A stretch of DNA of 64,000 nucleotides from Deltaproteobacteria bacterium. Its GTDB lineage: Bacteria > Myxococcota_A > UBA9160 > UBA4427. Below, in pieces: positions 17,894-26,964 of this stretch. Position 1 is the stretch's first letter; each line of letters begins with the position of its first letter. The translations under genes and the position numbers were made by a program. The stretch is taken from assembly GCA_016713665.1 (NCBI GenBank), contig JADJOR010000006.1, forward strand, positions 244,249-308,248, written 5' to 3'. Below the pieces are notes generated by a model, which was not told where the DNA came from, did not search any database, and saw only the letters and a list, made by a program, of their open reading frames with translations.

Positions 17894-20554
17894 ATGGCCA
17901 ACCTGCCCGATCAGGATCTCGACCCGCAGGAGACGCGCGAGTGGCTCGAGGCCCTCGACGCCGTCTTCGAGCGCGAGGGCATCGATCGCGCCCACTATCT
18001 GGTGGGTCGGCTCGTGCGCCGTGCACGACGCAAGGGCGCGCATCTGCCCTATCGCGCGACGACGGCCTACATCAACACGATCCCCGAGGCGCTGCAGAAG
18101 CGGTCGCCCGGCGATTCTGCCCTCGAAGAGCGGATCCGCTCGTTCGTCCGCTGGAACGCGATGGCGATGGTCATCCAGGCCAATCGCCAGGATCCGACCC
18201 TGGGCGGCCACATCTCGAGCTTCGCCTCCGCCGCGACGCTCTACGACATCGGCTTCAACCACTTCTTCCATGCCCCGAGCGATGCCCACGGCGGCGATCT
18301 GCTGTACGTCCAGGGCCATTCCGCGCCGGGCATCTACGCCCGCGCCTTCCTCGAGGGCCGGCTCTCCGAGGAGCAGCTCAACAACTTCCGCCAGGAGGTC
18401 GAGGCGGGCGGGCTCTCCTCGTATCCGCATCCCCGGCTGATGCCCGATTTCTGGCAGTTCCCGACGGTCTCGATGGGACTCGGGCCGCTGATGGCGATCT
18501 ATCAGGCGCGTTTCATGCGCTACCTGAACGACCGCGGCATCGTCGACACGGCCGGCCGCAAGGTCTGGGCCTTCGTCGGCGACGGCGAGACGGACGAGCC
18601 CGAGAGCCTCGGGGCGCTCTCGCTCGCCGGACGCGAGAAGCTCGACAATCTCGTCTTCGTGGTGAACTGCAACCTGCAGCGGCTCGACGGGCCGGTGCGC
18701 GGGAACGGCAAGATCATCCAGGAGCTCGAGGCGAATTTCCGCGGCAACGGCTGGAACGTCATCAAGGTCATCTGGGGTGGGCGCTGGGATCCGCTGCTCG
18801 CGAAGGACAAGGACGGCATCCTGCGAAGACGCATGGAGGAGGCCGTCGACGGCGAGTACCAGGCCTATCAGGTCCGCGGTGGCGCGTATACGCGCGAGCA
18901 CTTCTTCGGAAAGTACCCGGAGCTCTCCGAGATGGTCGCGACCATGAACGACGAGGACATCTGGCGCCTCAATCGCGGTGGCCACGATCCGCACAAGGTC
19001 TACGCGGCGTATGCGGCGGCGATGGAGCACACGGGTCAGCCGACGGTGATCCTCGCCAAGACCGTCAAGGGCTACGGCACGGGCGAGGCGGGCGAAGGCC
19101 AAAACGTCACCCACCAGATGCACGACATGGCCGAGTCGGCCCTGCGCGCCTTCCGCGACCGCTTCCACATCCCGATCTCCGACGACGAGATCGGCAAGGC
19201 GCCGTTCTATCTGCCCGCGCCGGATAGCCCCGAGATCCAGTACATGCACGAGCGGCGACGCGCCCTCGGCGGCTATCTCCCCGTCCGGCGAACGGATGCG
19301 CCGCCCCTCGCGGTCCCCGAGCTCGCGGCCTTCGACGCCCTGCTCGAGGGCACCGGCGACCGCGACATGTCGACGACGATGGCCGCGGTCCGGGTCCTGC
19401 AGATCCTGACCCGCGACAAGGCGATCGGGAAGCACGTCGTTCCGATCGTCCCCGACGAGTCGCGGACCTTCGGCATGGAGGGCATGTTCCGCCGGCTCGG
19501 CATCTATTCGTCGGTCGGCCAGCTCTACGATCCCGTCGACTCGGACCAGGTCGCCTACTACCGCGAGGAGAAGGACGGCCAGATCCTCCAGGAGGGCATC
19601 AACGAGGCGGGCGCGATGGCGTCGTTCATCGCCGCGGGCACGTCCTACGCGAGCCACGCCGTCCACATGGTGCCGTTCTACATCTTCTATTCGATGTTCG
19701 GATTTCAGCGGATCGGCGACCTCGCCTGGGCCGCGGGCGACATGCAGTGTCGCGGCTTCCTGCTCGGCGGGACCTCGGGGCGCACGACGCTGAACGGCGA
19801 AGGTCTGCAGCATCAGGACGGACACAGCCACATCCTGGCCGGCACGATCCCGTCCTGCATCTCCTACGACCCGACCTACGCCTACGAGCTCGCGGTGATC
19901 ATCCAGGACGGCCTGCGGCGGATGTATCGCGAAGGCGAGAACGTCTACTACTACCTGACGGTCATGAACGAGAAGTATCCCCAGCCGCCGATGCCCAAGG
20001 GCTGCGAGAACGGGATCCTGCGCGGCATGTATCGGGTGCGCGAAGGGCAGGGCAAGGGACCGCGCGTCCAGCTGCTCGGCAGCGGCACGATCCTGCGGGA
20101 GGTCCTCGCGGCCGCCGAGATGCTCGAGCACGACCACGGCGTCGCCGCCGACGTCTGGAGCGTCACGAGCTTCAACGAGCTCGCCCGGGACGGTCAGGAC
20201 GTCGCGCGCTGGAACATGCTCCATCCCGGCGAGGAGCGGCGACGCAGCTTCGTCGAGCGTCAGCTCGCGAGCACGACCGGGCCCGTCGTCGCGGCGACCG
20301 ACTACGTGCGGCTCTACTCCGAGCAGATCCGCGCCTGCGTCCCGAGCACCTACCGGACCCTCGGCACCGACGGCTGGGGCCGCAGCGACAGCCGCGAGAA
20401 GCTGCGCCATTTCTTCGAGGTCCATCGCAGCCACGTCGCGATCGCCGCGCTCTCCGCGCTCGCCGACGAGGGGGCCTACGACCGGGCGAAGGTCGCGAAG
20501 ACGATCGAGAAATACGGCGTCGACCCCGAGCGCCCCGCGCCGGCTCGGCGCTAG
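17894..20554 (+). CDS. aceE: Pyruvate dehydrogenase E1 component, homodimeric type
   Basis: Thiamine-diphosphate-dependent E1 of the pyruvate dehydrogenase complex, which decarboxylates pyruvate and passes the acetyl unit to lipoyl-E2. The 886 residues match E. coli AceE (887). Motifs include GGHISSFASAATLYDIGFNH, the ThDP/Mg site GDGETDEPES followed later by NCNLQRLDGPVRGNGKII, and the C-terminal GTDGWGRSDSREKLR. ATG 17894 has GAGGGGG just upstream. The 183-base gap before it should hold the promoter. aceF follows after 15 bases, so the two are surely co-transcribed. Confidence 0.96.
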   Translation: MANLPDQDLDPQETREWLEALDAVFEREGIDRAHYLVGRLVRRARRKGAHLPYRATTAYINTIPEALQKRSPGDSALEERIRSFVRWNAMAMVIQANRQDPTLGGHISSFASAATLYDIGFNHFFHAPSDAHGGDLLYVQGHSAPGIYARAFLEGRLSEEQLNNFRQEVEAGGLSSYPHPRLMPDFWQFPTVSMGLGPLMAIYQARFMRYLNDRGIVDTAGRKVWAFVGDGETDEPESLGALSLAGREKLDNLVFVVNCNLQRLDGPVRGNGKIIQELEANFRGNGWNVIKVIWGGRWDPLLAKDKDGILRRRMEEAVDGEYQAYQVRGGAYTREHFFGKYPELSEMVATMNDEDIWRLNRGGHDPHKVYAAYAAAMEHTGQPTVILAKTVKGYGTGEAGEGQNVTHQMHDMAESALRAFRDRFHIPISDDEIGKAPFYLPAPDSPEIQYMHERRRALGGYLPVRRTDAPPLAVPELAAFDALLEGTGDRDMSTTMAAVRVLQILTRDKAIGKHVVPIVPDESRTFGMEGMFRRLGIYSSVGQLYDPVDSDQVAYYREEKDGQILQEGINEAGAMASFIAAGTSYASHAVHMVPFYIFYSMFGFQRIGDLAWAAGDMQCRGFLLGGTSGRTTLNGEGLQHQDGHSHILAGTIPSCISYDPTYAYELAVIIQDGLRRMYREGENVYYYLTVMNEKYPQPPMPKGCENGILRGMYRVREGQGKGPRVQLLGSGTILREVLAAAEMLEHDHGVAADVWSVTSFNELARDGQDVARWNMLHPGEERRRSFVERQLASTTGPVVAATDYVRLYSEQIRACVPSTYRTLGTDGWGRSDSREKLRHFFEVHRSHVAIAALSALADEGAYDRAKVAKTIEKYGVDPERPAPARR

Positions 20555-20569
20555 GCGGGGAGGGCGGAG

Positions 20570-22102
20570 TTGGCCGAACGACGCGAAATCCGGGTGCCCG
20601 ACATCGGGGATTTCGAGCAGGTCGAGGTCGTCGAGATCCTCGCGAAGGCCGGAGATCGCATCGCGGTCGACGATCCGCTCGTCAGCATCGAGAGCGAAAA
20701 GGCGACGATGGAGATTCCGTCGCCCGCGGCGGGCGTCCTGCTCGAGCTCTCGGTGAAGGAAGGCGACCGGGTTTCCCAGGGAAGTCTCCTGGCGGTCCTC
20801 GAGATTGCCGACGCCGCGACAGCCGAACCAGAGGCGGCCGCTCGAGGCTCGGCGCCTGCGCCGCCGAAGACGGCGGTGCCGATCGCCGCGGCGAAGACGG
20901 CCGCGCCGCCCAAACCGGCGCCGTCCCCGAAGTCCGCTGCTGCGCCCGAGCGGCCGGACGTCGTCGCGAAGACGCCCGAGATCGCGGCCCCTGCGACCGT
21001 CTCCGCTTCGGCGCCCTCGGCGTCGTTCGAGTCGATCGAGCTCGATCGGCCGGCGCGGCAGATCTCGACGGCCGCGGCGAATCCGGTGCCGGACCAGACC
21101 GGCCTGCCCCATGCGAGCCCGCTCGTGCGGCGCTTCGCGCGGGAGCTCGGTGTGCCGCTCGCCGAGACGGCCGCCTCGGGGCCGCATGGGCGCGTGCTCG
21201 TCGACGACGTGAAGCGGTCGGTGCGCGAGCGCTTCGAGGGGGAGACGGGCGGGGCGTCTGCGCCCGCGCGCGGCGCGGGGGGCGCGGGCACGGCGACGCC
21301 GGCGTCCGGGAGCGCCGGCGCCGGGTCGAGCGGGATCGCGCCGGTGCCCTTCGTCGATCCGACGCGCTTCGGGCCGATACACGACCAGCCGCTCACGCGC
21401 ATCCAGAAGGTCTCGGGACCGGCGCTGCATCGCAGCTGGCTCAATGTCCCCCACGTGACCCAGCACGACGAGGCGGACATCACCGAGCTCGAGCGCTTCC
21501 GTCGCGATCGCAAGGACCATGCGGCCGAGAAGGGCGTCAAGCTCTCGCCGCTCCTGTTCGTGATGAAGGCCGTCGTGATCGCGCTGCGAGAGTTCCCGAC
21601 GCTGCGCTCGACGCTGGCGCCCGAACGCGACCGCCTGCTCGTCAAGGACTACTATCATCTCGGCATCGCCGTCGACACGGATCAGGGCCTCGTCGTGCCC
21701 GTCGTGCGCGACGTCGATCGCAAGGGGGTGATCGAGCTCGCGGCCGAGCTCCAGGCGATCGCCGAACGCGCGCGCAGCCGCAAGCTGACCCCGGACGATC
21801 TCGCCGGTGCGTGCTTCACGATCTCGAGCCTCGGCGGCATCGGGGGCACCGCCTTTTCGCCGATCGTGAACGCGCCCGAGGTCGCGATCCTCGGTCTCTC
21901 GAAGACCCAGGTGAAGCCGGTCTGGCGGGGGCCGTCGCCCATCGACCTCCCGGCCGCCGGGTCCGAGGGGCGCTTCGAGCCCCGGCTCTGCCTGCCGCTC
22001 TCGCTCTCCTACGATCATCGCGTCGTCGACGGGGCGCTCGCCGTGCGCTTCACGACCCGCCTGTCGGCGATCCTCGCCGACCCGATGCAGCTCCTGCTCT
22101 GA
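20570..22102 (+). CDS. aceF: Pyruvate dehydrogenase E2, dihydrolipoyllysine acetyltransferase
   Basis: Core acyltransferase of the pyruvate dehydrogenase complex, 510 residues. One lipoyl domain (residues 1-80) carries the lipoyl Lys44 in ESEKATMEIPSP. A long Ala/Pro linker follows, then a peripheral-subunit-binding domain with ASPLVRRFARELG, and the catalytic domain ending in LSYDHRVVDGALAVRF, where His and Asp are the active residues. E. coli AceF has three lipoyl domains; a single one is common elsewhere. The start is TTG at 20570 with GGAGGG upstream. It directly follows aceE. Confidence 0.94.
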   Translation: MAERREIRVPDIGDFEQVEVVEILAKAGDRIAVDDPLVSIESEKATMEIPSPAAGVLLELSVKEGDRVSQGSLLAVLEIADAATAEPEAAARGSAPAPPKTAVPIAAAKTAAPPKPAPSPKSAAAPERPDVVAKTPEIAAPATVSASAPSASFESIELDRPARQISTAAANPVPDQTGLPHASPLVRRFARELGVPLAETAASGPHGRVLVDDVKRSVRERFEGETGGASAPARGAGGAGTATPASGSAGAGSSGIAPVPFVDPTRFGPIHDQPLTRIQKVSGPALHRSWLNVPHVTQHDEADITELERFRRDRKDHAAEKGVKLSPLLFVMKAVVIALREFPTLRSTLAPERDRLLVKDYYHLGIAVDTDQGLVVPVVRDVDRKGVIELAAELQAIAERARSRKLTPDDLAGACFTISSLGGIGGTAFSPIVNAPEVAILGLSKTQVKPVWRGPSPIDLPAAGSEGRFEPRLCLPLSLSYDHRVVDGALAVRFTTRLSAILADPMQLLL

Positions 22103-22208
22103 TCCGGTTCGCGGTCCGTGATTCGGGGGCCGGCGGGAGGCCTCTGGTGGGGCCCTTCGCCCCGCAGGAATGCTCAACACCTGCCGGTGGCCGGCCGATC
22201 GACGGCCC

Positions 22209-23480
22209 ATGCCCACGCGTCCCGATGACCGGCTCATCCCGTCCGGAGCGATCGCCCCATCGCTGCATCTCGGCGATCAGTTCCACGAGCTCGGCGCGCG
22301 CTTCGAGCGCTCGGGGGCCGTCGGGATGCTCGTCTTCGCGGCGCCCATGCTCGCCCACGTCGAGCGCCGTCACGGCGAGCGCGCTCGCCTCGGCTGCCTC
22401 GAGGCCCTCCGCGCGAAGGTCGCCGAGGTCGCCCGCGAACGGCTGCGCGGGGACGACCTCGTCTGTCTCTCCGAGCCCGGCTTCGACGAGGTCGTCGTCG
22501 TGCTGTTCCGCCGTCCGAGCTCGGCCGGCTTCTACCGGACCGAGATGCCCGGCTTCCGACAGGAGGTGAACCGCGCGCTCCGGGTCGACGGCGGCCAGCT
22601 CTTCTATCCCTACCTGCGCGGCATCCCCTCGCTCCACGTCGGGCTCGCGGTCGCAATGCGAAATCCCCAGTTCGGGACCGCGACCCAGCTCCGGCGCCTC
22701 GTCGATCAGGCCCGCGACGCCTGTCGCCACGAGGCGGAGACGCTGCGGCGCAGCGTCCGACAGGAGCTGCTCGAGACGATCCTCGATCAGCGCATCTACT
22801 CCGTCTACGAGCCGATCGTCGAAGTCTCCTCGCGCACCGTCTTCGGCTACGAGTCCCTCGCACGCGGGCCCGAGCGCTCGCGCCTCCATTCGCCGGCGGC
22901 GCTCTTCGGGGCGGCCCAGGAGCACGGCCTCGTGTTCGAGCTCGACTGTGCCTGCCGCGAGAGCGGCCTGCGCGGCGCCGTCGATTTTCCGAGCGGCACG
23001 AAGCTCTTCCTGAACATCCTGCCCACGACGATCCACGATCCGAATTTTCGCGAGGATCGCCTGATCGAAACCCTCGAGAAGCGCAAGCTCGCGCCCCAGG
23101 ACGTCGTCTTCGAGATCTCGGAGCAGGAGTCGATCCGCAGCTTCGGGTCCTTCCTCGAGATGCTCGACCAGTACCGGCGTCTCGGCTTCCAGTTCGCCCT
23201 CGACGACACCGGCGCGGGCTATGCGGGGCTCGAGGAGCTCGTCGAGCTCGAGCCCGACTACATCAAGATCGATCGCTCGATGGTCTCGGGCGTCGATCAG
23301 GATCCGGCGCGGCAGGACGTGCTCGCCGCGCTGCTCCAGCTCGCGGACAAGATGGGCGCCCAGGTGATCGGTGAGGGCCTCGACACGCTCGAGGAGCTCG
23401 AGATGCTGGGCCGGCTCGGCATCCGCTTCGGACAGGGCTGGCTCTTCGGCCACCCGACGCCGCTGCGCGCCGCCGGGTAG
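22209..23480 (+). CDS. EAL-domain cyclic-di-GMP phosphodiesterase
   Basis: Protein of about 423 residues. The N-terminal 170 residues look like a degenerate GGDEF or sensory domain without recognisable GGDEF residues. The C-terminal EAL domain keeps every residue needed for hydrolysis of cyclic-di-GMP: YESLARG (variant EAL motif with the metal-binding Glu), LFLNILP, FEISEQE, ALDDTGAGYAGL, YIKID and GEGLDT, ending in FGQGWLFG. It is therefore predicted to be active. No membrane segment or signal peptide is seen, so it acts in the cytoplasm. A PilZ-domain gene, a possible c-di-GMP receptor, occurs at 57.1-57.6 kb, but no functional link is shown. Confidence 0.85.
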   Translation: MPTRPDDRLIPSGAIAPSLHLGDQFHELGARFERSGAVGMLVFAAPMLAHVERRHGERARLGCLEALRAKVAEVARERLRGDDLVCLSEPGFDEVVVVLFRRPSSAGFYRTEMPGFRQEVNRALRVDGGQLFYPYLRGIPSLHVGLAVAMRNPQFGTATQLRRLVDQARDACRHEAETLRRSVRQELLETILDQRIYSVYEPIVEVSSRTVFGYESLARGPERSRLHSPAALFGAAQEHGLVFELDCACRESGLRGAVDFPSGTKLFLNILPTTIHDPNFREDRLIETLEKRKLAPQDVVFEISEQESIRSFGSFLEMLDQYRRLGFQFALDDTGAGYAGLEELVELEPDYIKIDRSMVSGVDQDPARQDVLAALLQLADKMGAQVIGEGLDTLEELEMLGRLGIRFGQGWLFGHPTPLRAAG

Positions 23481-23517
23481 CTCGCGCGCCGCAGAGATCG
23501 CCCGCCGACCCGGGCGC

Positions 23518-24390
23518 TCAGCGCCAGATCGATCCCGTCCCGGCCTCGAGTCCGACGAGCTTCTCGCTCTCCGTCCAGAGGCGCCGCGCCAGATCGGCGT
23601 CGGTCGCCCGTCCCGAGAGCGCGACGGGCTTCAGATCCGCGAAATAGGTCCCGTTCTTCGCCCCGATGCTCTCGTCGGCACACAGATGGATCGAAGTCGC
23701 AGCACCCTGATCCGGGGTCTTGAAGAAGAGCGCGAGCACCGGCAGCAAGATCTTCGCGAGCGCGCCGTTGTTGGCGCCGAGCCGCGTCGCCACCGCCCCC
23801 GGATGGACGGACCAGACACGCAGGTCGCGCTCGCCGATGCGGCTCGCGAGCTCGTTCGTGAACAGGATGTTCGCGAGCTTCGAGCCGCCGTAGACCCGCA
23901 GCGACGAATAGCGCTTGCGCGAGTGGAGATCGTCGAGGTCGAACCACGCGAAGCGATGGGCATGGGAGGCCACGTTCACGATCCGGGCACCGGGCTGCGC
24001 GAGCAGCTTCGGCATCAGCAGGTTCGTGAGCAGGAAGGGCGCGAGGTGGTTGACGGCGAAGGTCGTCTCGTAGCCGTCCGGCGTCTCGCTGCGCGAGAGC
24101 ATCGTGACGCCCGCGTTGTTGAGCAGGACGTCGACGCGCGGGAGCGAGCCCGCGAGCTCCTCGGCGACCCGTCGGACGTCCGCGAGACGCTCGAAATCGG
24201 CCTGGAAGAGCTTGACGCAGGGGCGGCCCGCGGCGGACTCGATCGCCTGCTGGGTCGCCTCGCCCCGCGCCGCCGAGCGGCAGACGATCGCCACTTCTGC
24301 GCCGCGGCGCGCGAGGGCGGCGGCCGAGCTCTCGCCGATGCCGGAGGTTCCGCCGGTGACGACGCAGATCCTGCCCTGGAGATCGTTCAT
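23518..24390 (-). CDS. Short-chain dehydrogenase/reductase, retinol-dehydrogenase-like
   Basis: NAD(P)-dependent oxidoreductase of 290 residues. It has the glycine-rich cofactor loop TGGTSGIG, a CRS segment after the second strand suggesting NADP preference, the NNAGV motif and the catalytic Tyr and Lys in YGGSK. The long C-terminal region and the VNVASHAHRF segment resemble retinol dehydrogenase/WW-domain oxidoreductase-like SDRs. The substrate is unknown. It is convergent with the EAL gene and begins at ATG 24390. Confidence 0.85.
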   Translation of the reverse strand: MNDLQGRICVVTGGTSGIGESSAAALARRGAEVAIVCRSAARGEATQQAIESAAGRPCVKLFQADFERLADVRRVAEELAGSLPRVDVLLNNAGVTMLSRSETPDGYETTFAVNHLAPFLLTNLLMPKLLAQPGARIVNVASHAHRFAWFDLDDLHSRKRYSSLRVYGGSKLANILFTNELASRIGERDLRVWSVHPGAVATRLGANNGALAKILLPVLALFFKTPDQGAATSIHLCADESIGAKNGTYFADLKPVALSGRATDADLARRLWTESEKLVGLEAGTGSIWR

Positions 24391-24497
24391 GGGGCCCGTC
24401 CTCGCGTCCGGCTTCGCAGGCGGGATGCCTCGCTCGGCGGACGGCGCGGAGTGTCTGCATCTCGCGCGCCGGGCGCAACCGGTCCGCCGCAGAACGC

Positions 24498-26705
24498 CTA
24501 GCGGGGCGCCAGCGGATCCACGCGGGCGATCAGGTGGAGGGCGGCGGTGCTGCCGGCCTCGACTCGGCGATCGTCGAGGTCGGTGATCTGCTCGAGGAAG
24601 CGCCGATCGCGGGCGGCGTCCGCATCGAAGCATCCGGCGATCGGGCCCGAGACGAAGGCCTCGGCCAGGAACCCGAACTGGGCACACAGCTCGAGCTCGA
24701 AGCGGCTCCGCAGGGCCCCGAGGAGCCCGTTGCGCGGCGGAGCCACGCGGCGCGCGAAGGCCTCGCGGTAGCTCGCGACGGGCGTCTCGGTCACGGGATC
24801 CCGGGTGTAGCGCTCGGGCAGGAGCTCCCAGATGCGCTGACCGATGGCTTCGATCTCGTCGCCGGGCGCGACTGCGCCCCGGCCCGTCTCCTCCAGCAGA
24901 ATGATGCACGCCCCCGCATCGCTCGCGCCACGCAGGACCTCGAGCCAGGATTCGACCTCGCGCTGCGCCGTCAGGAAATCGCGCACGACGATCACGGCCG
25001 GCTCCAGCTCGCGCACCAGCCGCTCGAGCTCGCCGGCGGACTCGGGCGCGCAGTGGCTCTGCGGGCTCTCGTCGAGGCCCTCCATCGCCGGCAGCTCGAC
25101 TGCTCCGGGAGAGAGAGGATCGGCGACGTGCAGGGCGAAGCGCGGGCTCCCGCTCCGCATCAGGTCCTCGCGGAGCGATCGCGCTTTCGCCGCCACGCCG
25201 GCGCCGACCAGCAGGATCGGGAGCGGCTTCCCCCCCGGTCGCTGCCGCCGCGCGAGCGGATCCCGCAGCAGATCGCCGGTCGTTTCGAGGCCGAGGGGAC
25301 CGAAATGACGTCGGATCTGGGATTCGCGCCAGCGCTCGAAGATCGGTGTGCGGAAGAGGCCGCCCGTGCGCGGACGTGCGGGCTCGGACGCCGGGCTCGT
25401 CTGCACCACGACGACGGCGGCGGGCGAAGTCGCCGGCGCGGCAGGCGAGAGAGCCGATGACAGGGACTCCGGCGTTGCGTACCGGGGAGTCGGGGCGGGC
25501 TCCGCGCTCGGATCGCGAGCGAGGTCCCCGGAGCTCGACGGGGGCTCGCCTTCGATCCCGCGCAGGGCGGCGCGCAGGCGATCGAGGGTCGCCTGCGCCT
25601 CGGTGTGGCGGCGGCGCTCGAGCTCGGATTGGCGTCGGGCCTGGTCGAGGGCCTGCTCCTGGACGTCGTAGCGATCTTGAAGGGCAGCGAGGCGGCGGTC
25701 GCGCTCGGCCTGCTCGCGTTCGCTCGTGGCGAGCGCCTCGATCAGCTGGGCGCGCTCACGCTCGCGGTGGTCGAGATCGATTTCGAGCTGCTGCACACGC
25801 TCGGAGAGTCGGGCGAGCTGTTCGAGGCGCTCGGTCGGTTCGGCGGCCGGGGCGGGCATCGGCGCGCTCGTGGCCTGCGCGAGTGCACCTCGCAGCCGAG
25901 CGAGCTCGTCGCGCTGGATCTGGGTCGTCTCGCGCGCGATGGCGAGCGTCGCCCGGGCCTCCCGCAGCTCGGCGGCGAGGGCGCGTTCCGCGGCGGGCGG
26001 TGTGCTGCGGACGAGCAGCGGCGCGGCGGGCTCGTGCGGGGCGATGGTGGGCGCGACCGCCGGCTGTGTGGGCGGAATCGGCGCGAGGGGATGGCGTTGC
26101 CACTGCGAACTTGACGTCGGGACCGCCGAGGGCGCGCGGCGAGTCGACGAGGCGGGGACGGATGCGGGCGGCCCCTCGAGCACCTCGCGTGCGCGGGCGA
26201 GGGCTTCGCGGCTGTCGCGTTCTCGCAGGCGCGCTTCGCGCGCGAGGCGCTGGGCGCGGGTCGCGTCGAGCAGGGCGGTGCGCGCGATCGGTCCCGCCGT
26301 CGCGGGCGGCGCCGGTTGCGCCGGTTGCGTCGATCGTGTCGGAGCAGGCTCGTGCTCGGCGGACGATACGGTCCGGGTTGCCACCGGCGGTCGCGCGGGC
26401 GTTCGGCGTCGCTTCGCCGCGGCGGTCGGCTTCGCGGCGACGGCTGGTTTCCCGGCGGGCGGTCGGGCCGCCGGGCGCGTCGCCGGGGCCGGCGGTCTCG
26501 TGCCGGTCGCGATCGTCGCGGGATCCGCGAGCAGCGCGCGCTGGGCGTCGAGCGCGTCGGCGTCCGGTCGCGCCGCGCGGGGCGAAGGGATCGGGTCGGT
26601 CAGGCTGGATGAGGGGCGCTTCGTGGCGTTCGCGCGGCGCCGGGCGGACGTGGCCTTGCCCCGCGCAGGACGCGATTGGGTGGATTCGGATGACTGGTTC
26701 GACAC
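24498..26705 (-). CDS. Large Ala/Pro-rich coiled-coil protein with a methyltransferase-like C-terminal domain
   Basis: About 735 residues; I do not recognise a named family. Start chosen at GTG 26705, preceded by GAGGGG at good spacing. The first 270 residues are low-complexity Ala/Pro/Arg/Thr. They are followed by a heptad-like coiled coil from about residue 270 to 410 (runs such as LARLSERVQQLEIDLDHRER), another low-complexity linker, and a folded domain over the last 270 residues. That domain opens with LPILLVGAGVAAKARSLRE, a Rossmann-like glycine loop, then EPAVIVVRDFLTAQREVESW and ACIILLEETGRG. The order resembles a class I SAM-dependent methyltransferase, though the usual binding motif is not exact. 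It is downstream of the diiron-protein gene on the same strand, about 260 bases away. Confidence 0.55.
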   Translation of the reverse strand: MSNQSSESTQSRPARGKATSARRRANATKRPSSSLTDPIPSPRAARPDADALDAQRALLADPATIATGTRPPAPATRPAARPPAGKPAVAAKPTAAAKRRRTPARPPVATRTVSSAEHEPAPTRSTQPAQPAPPATAGPIARTALLDATRAQRLAREARLRERDSREALARAREVLEGPPASVPASSTRRAPSAVPTSSSQWQRHPLAPIPPTQPAVAPTIAPHEPAAPLLVRSTPPAAERALAAELREARATLAIARETTQIQRDELARLRGALAQATSAPMPAPAAEPTERLEQLARLSERVQQLEIDLDHRERERAQLIEALATSEREQAERDRRLAALQDRYDVQEQALDQARRQSELERRRHTEAQATLDRLRAALRGIEGEPPSSSGDLARDPSAEPAPTPRYATPESLSSALSPAAPATSPAAVVVVQTSPASEPARPRTGGLFRTPIFERWRESQIRRHFGPLGLETTGDLLRDPLARRQRPGGKPLPILLVGAGVAAKARSLREDLMRSGSPRFALHVADPLSPGAVELPAMEGLDESPQSHCAPESAGELERLVRELEPAVIVVRDFLTAQREVESWLEVLRGASDAGACIILLEETGRGAVAPGDEIEAIGQRIWELLPERYTRDPVTETPVASYREAFARRVAPPRNGLLGALRSRFELELCAQFGFLAEAFVSGPIAGCFDADAARDRRFLEQITDLDDRRVEAGSTAALHLIARVDPLAPR

Positions 26706-26921
26706 GGATCCCCTCGCAGGCAGGCAGCTGCTCGCGACTACATCGGTCGAAGTCGAGATTGCTTGAGGGGACGGCCGCTTGCGCTCGCGACTGCGCGCCG
26801 GATGCATGCCGCTCGAAGCGCTGATAATCGGGATCGGGCGCGTTCGGGCGCGGTGGCTCCGGTCGGGGCCGGCAGAGGAAGGTCCGCCGCTCGGGTTCGT
26901 TGCCGAGGTTGAATCCGGGGA

Positions 26922-26948
26922 AAGCCCGAGTCGGGTCGGCGCGGGCTT
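26922..26948 (-). terminator. Stem-loop after the diiron-protein gene
   Basis: On the minus strand AAGCCCG pairs with CGGGCTT around a 13-base loop, 17 bases beyond the stop of the ferritin-like gene, and is followed by a very short T run. It could end the tetR-diiron transcript before the coiled-coil gene. The weak T tract keeps confidence low. Confidence 0.3.
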
Positions 26949-26964
26949 CTCCGTCGACGGACGC

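Noticed and set aside
17306..22237. A 1643-codon open frame on the minus strand opposite aceE-aceF, and similar ones opposite clpB (6420-9296), clpA (38216-41425) and sucB-like/pcs genes (48417-52004)
   Set aside because: They mirror strongly conserved genes on the other strand. In very GC-rich DNA the antisense frame rarely meets stop codons. Their products are Arg/Leu/Asp-rich without any family motif.
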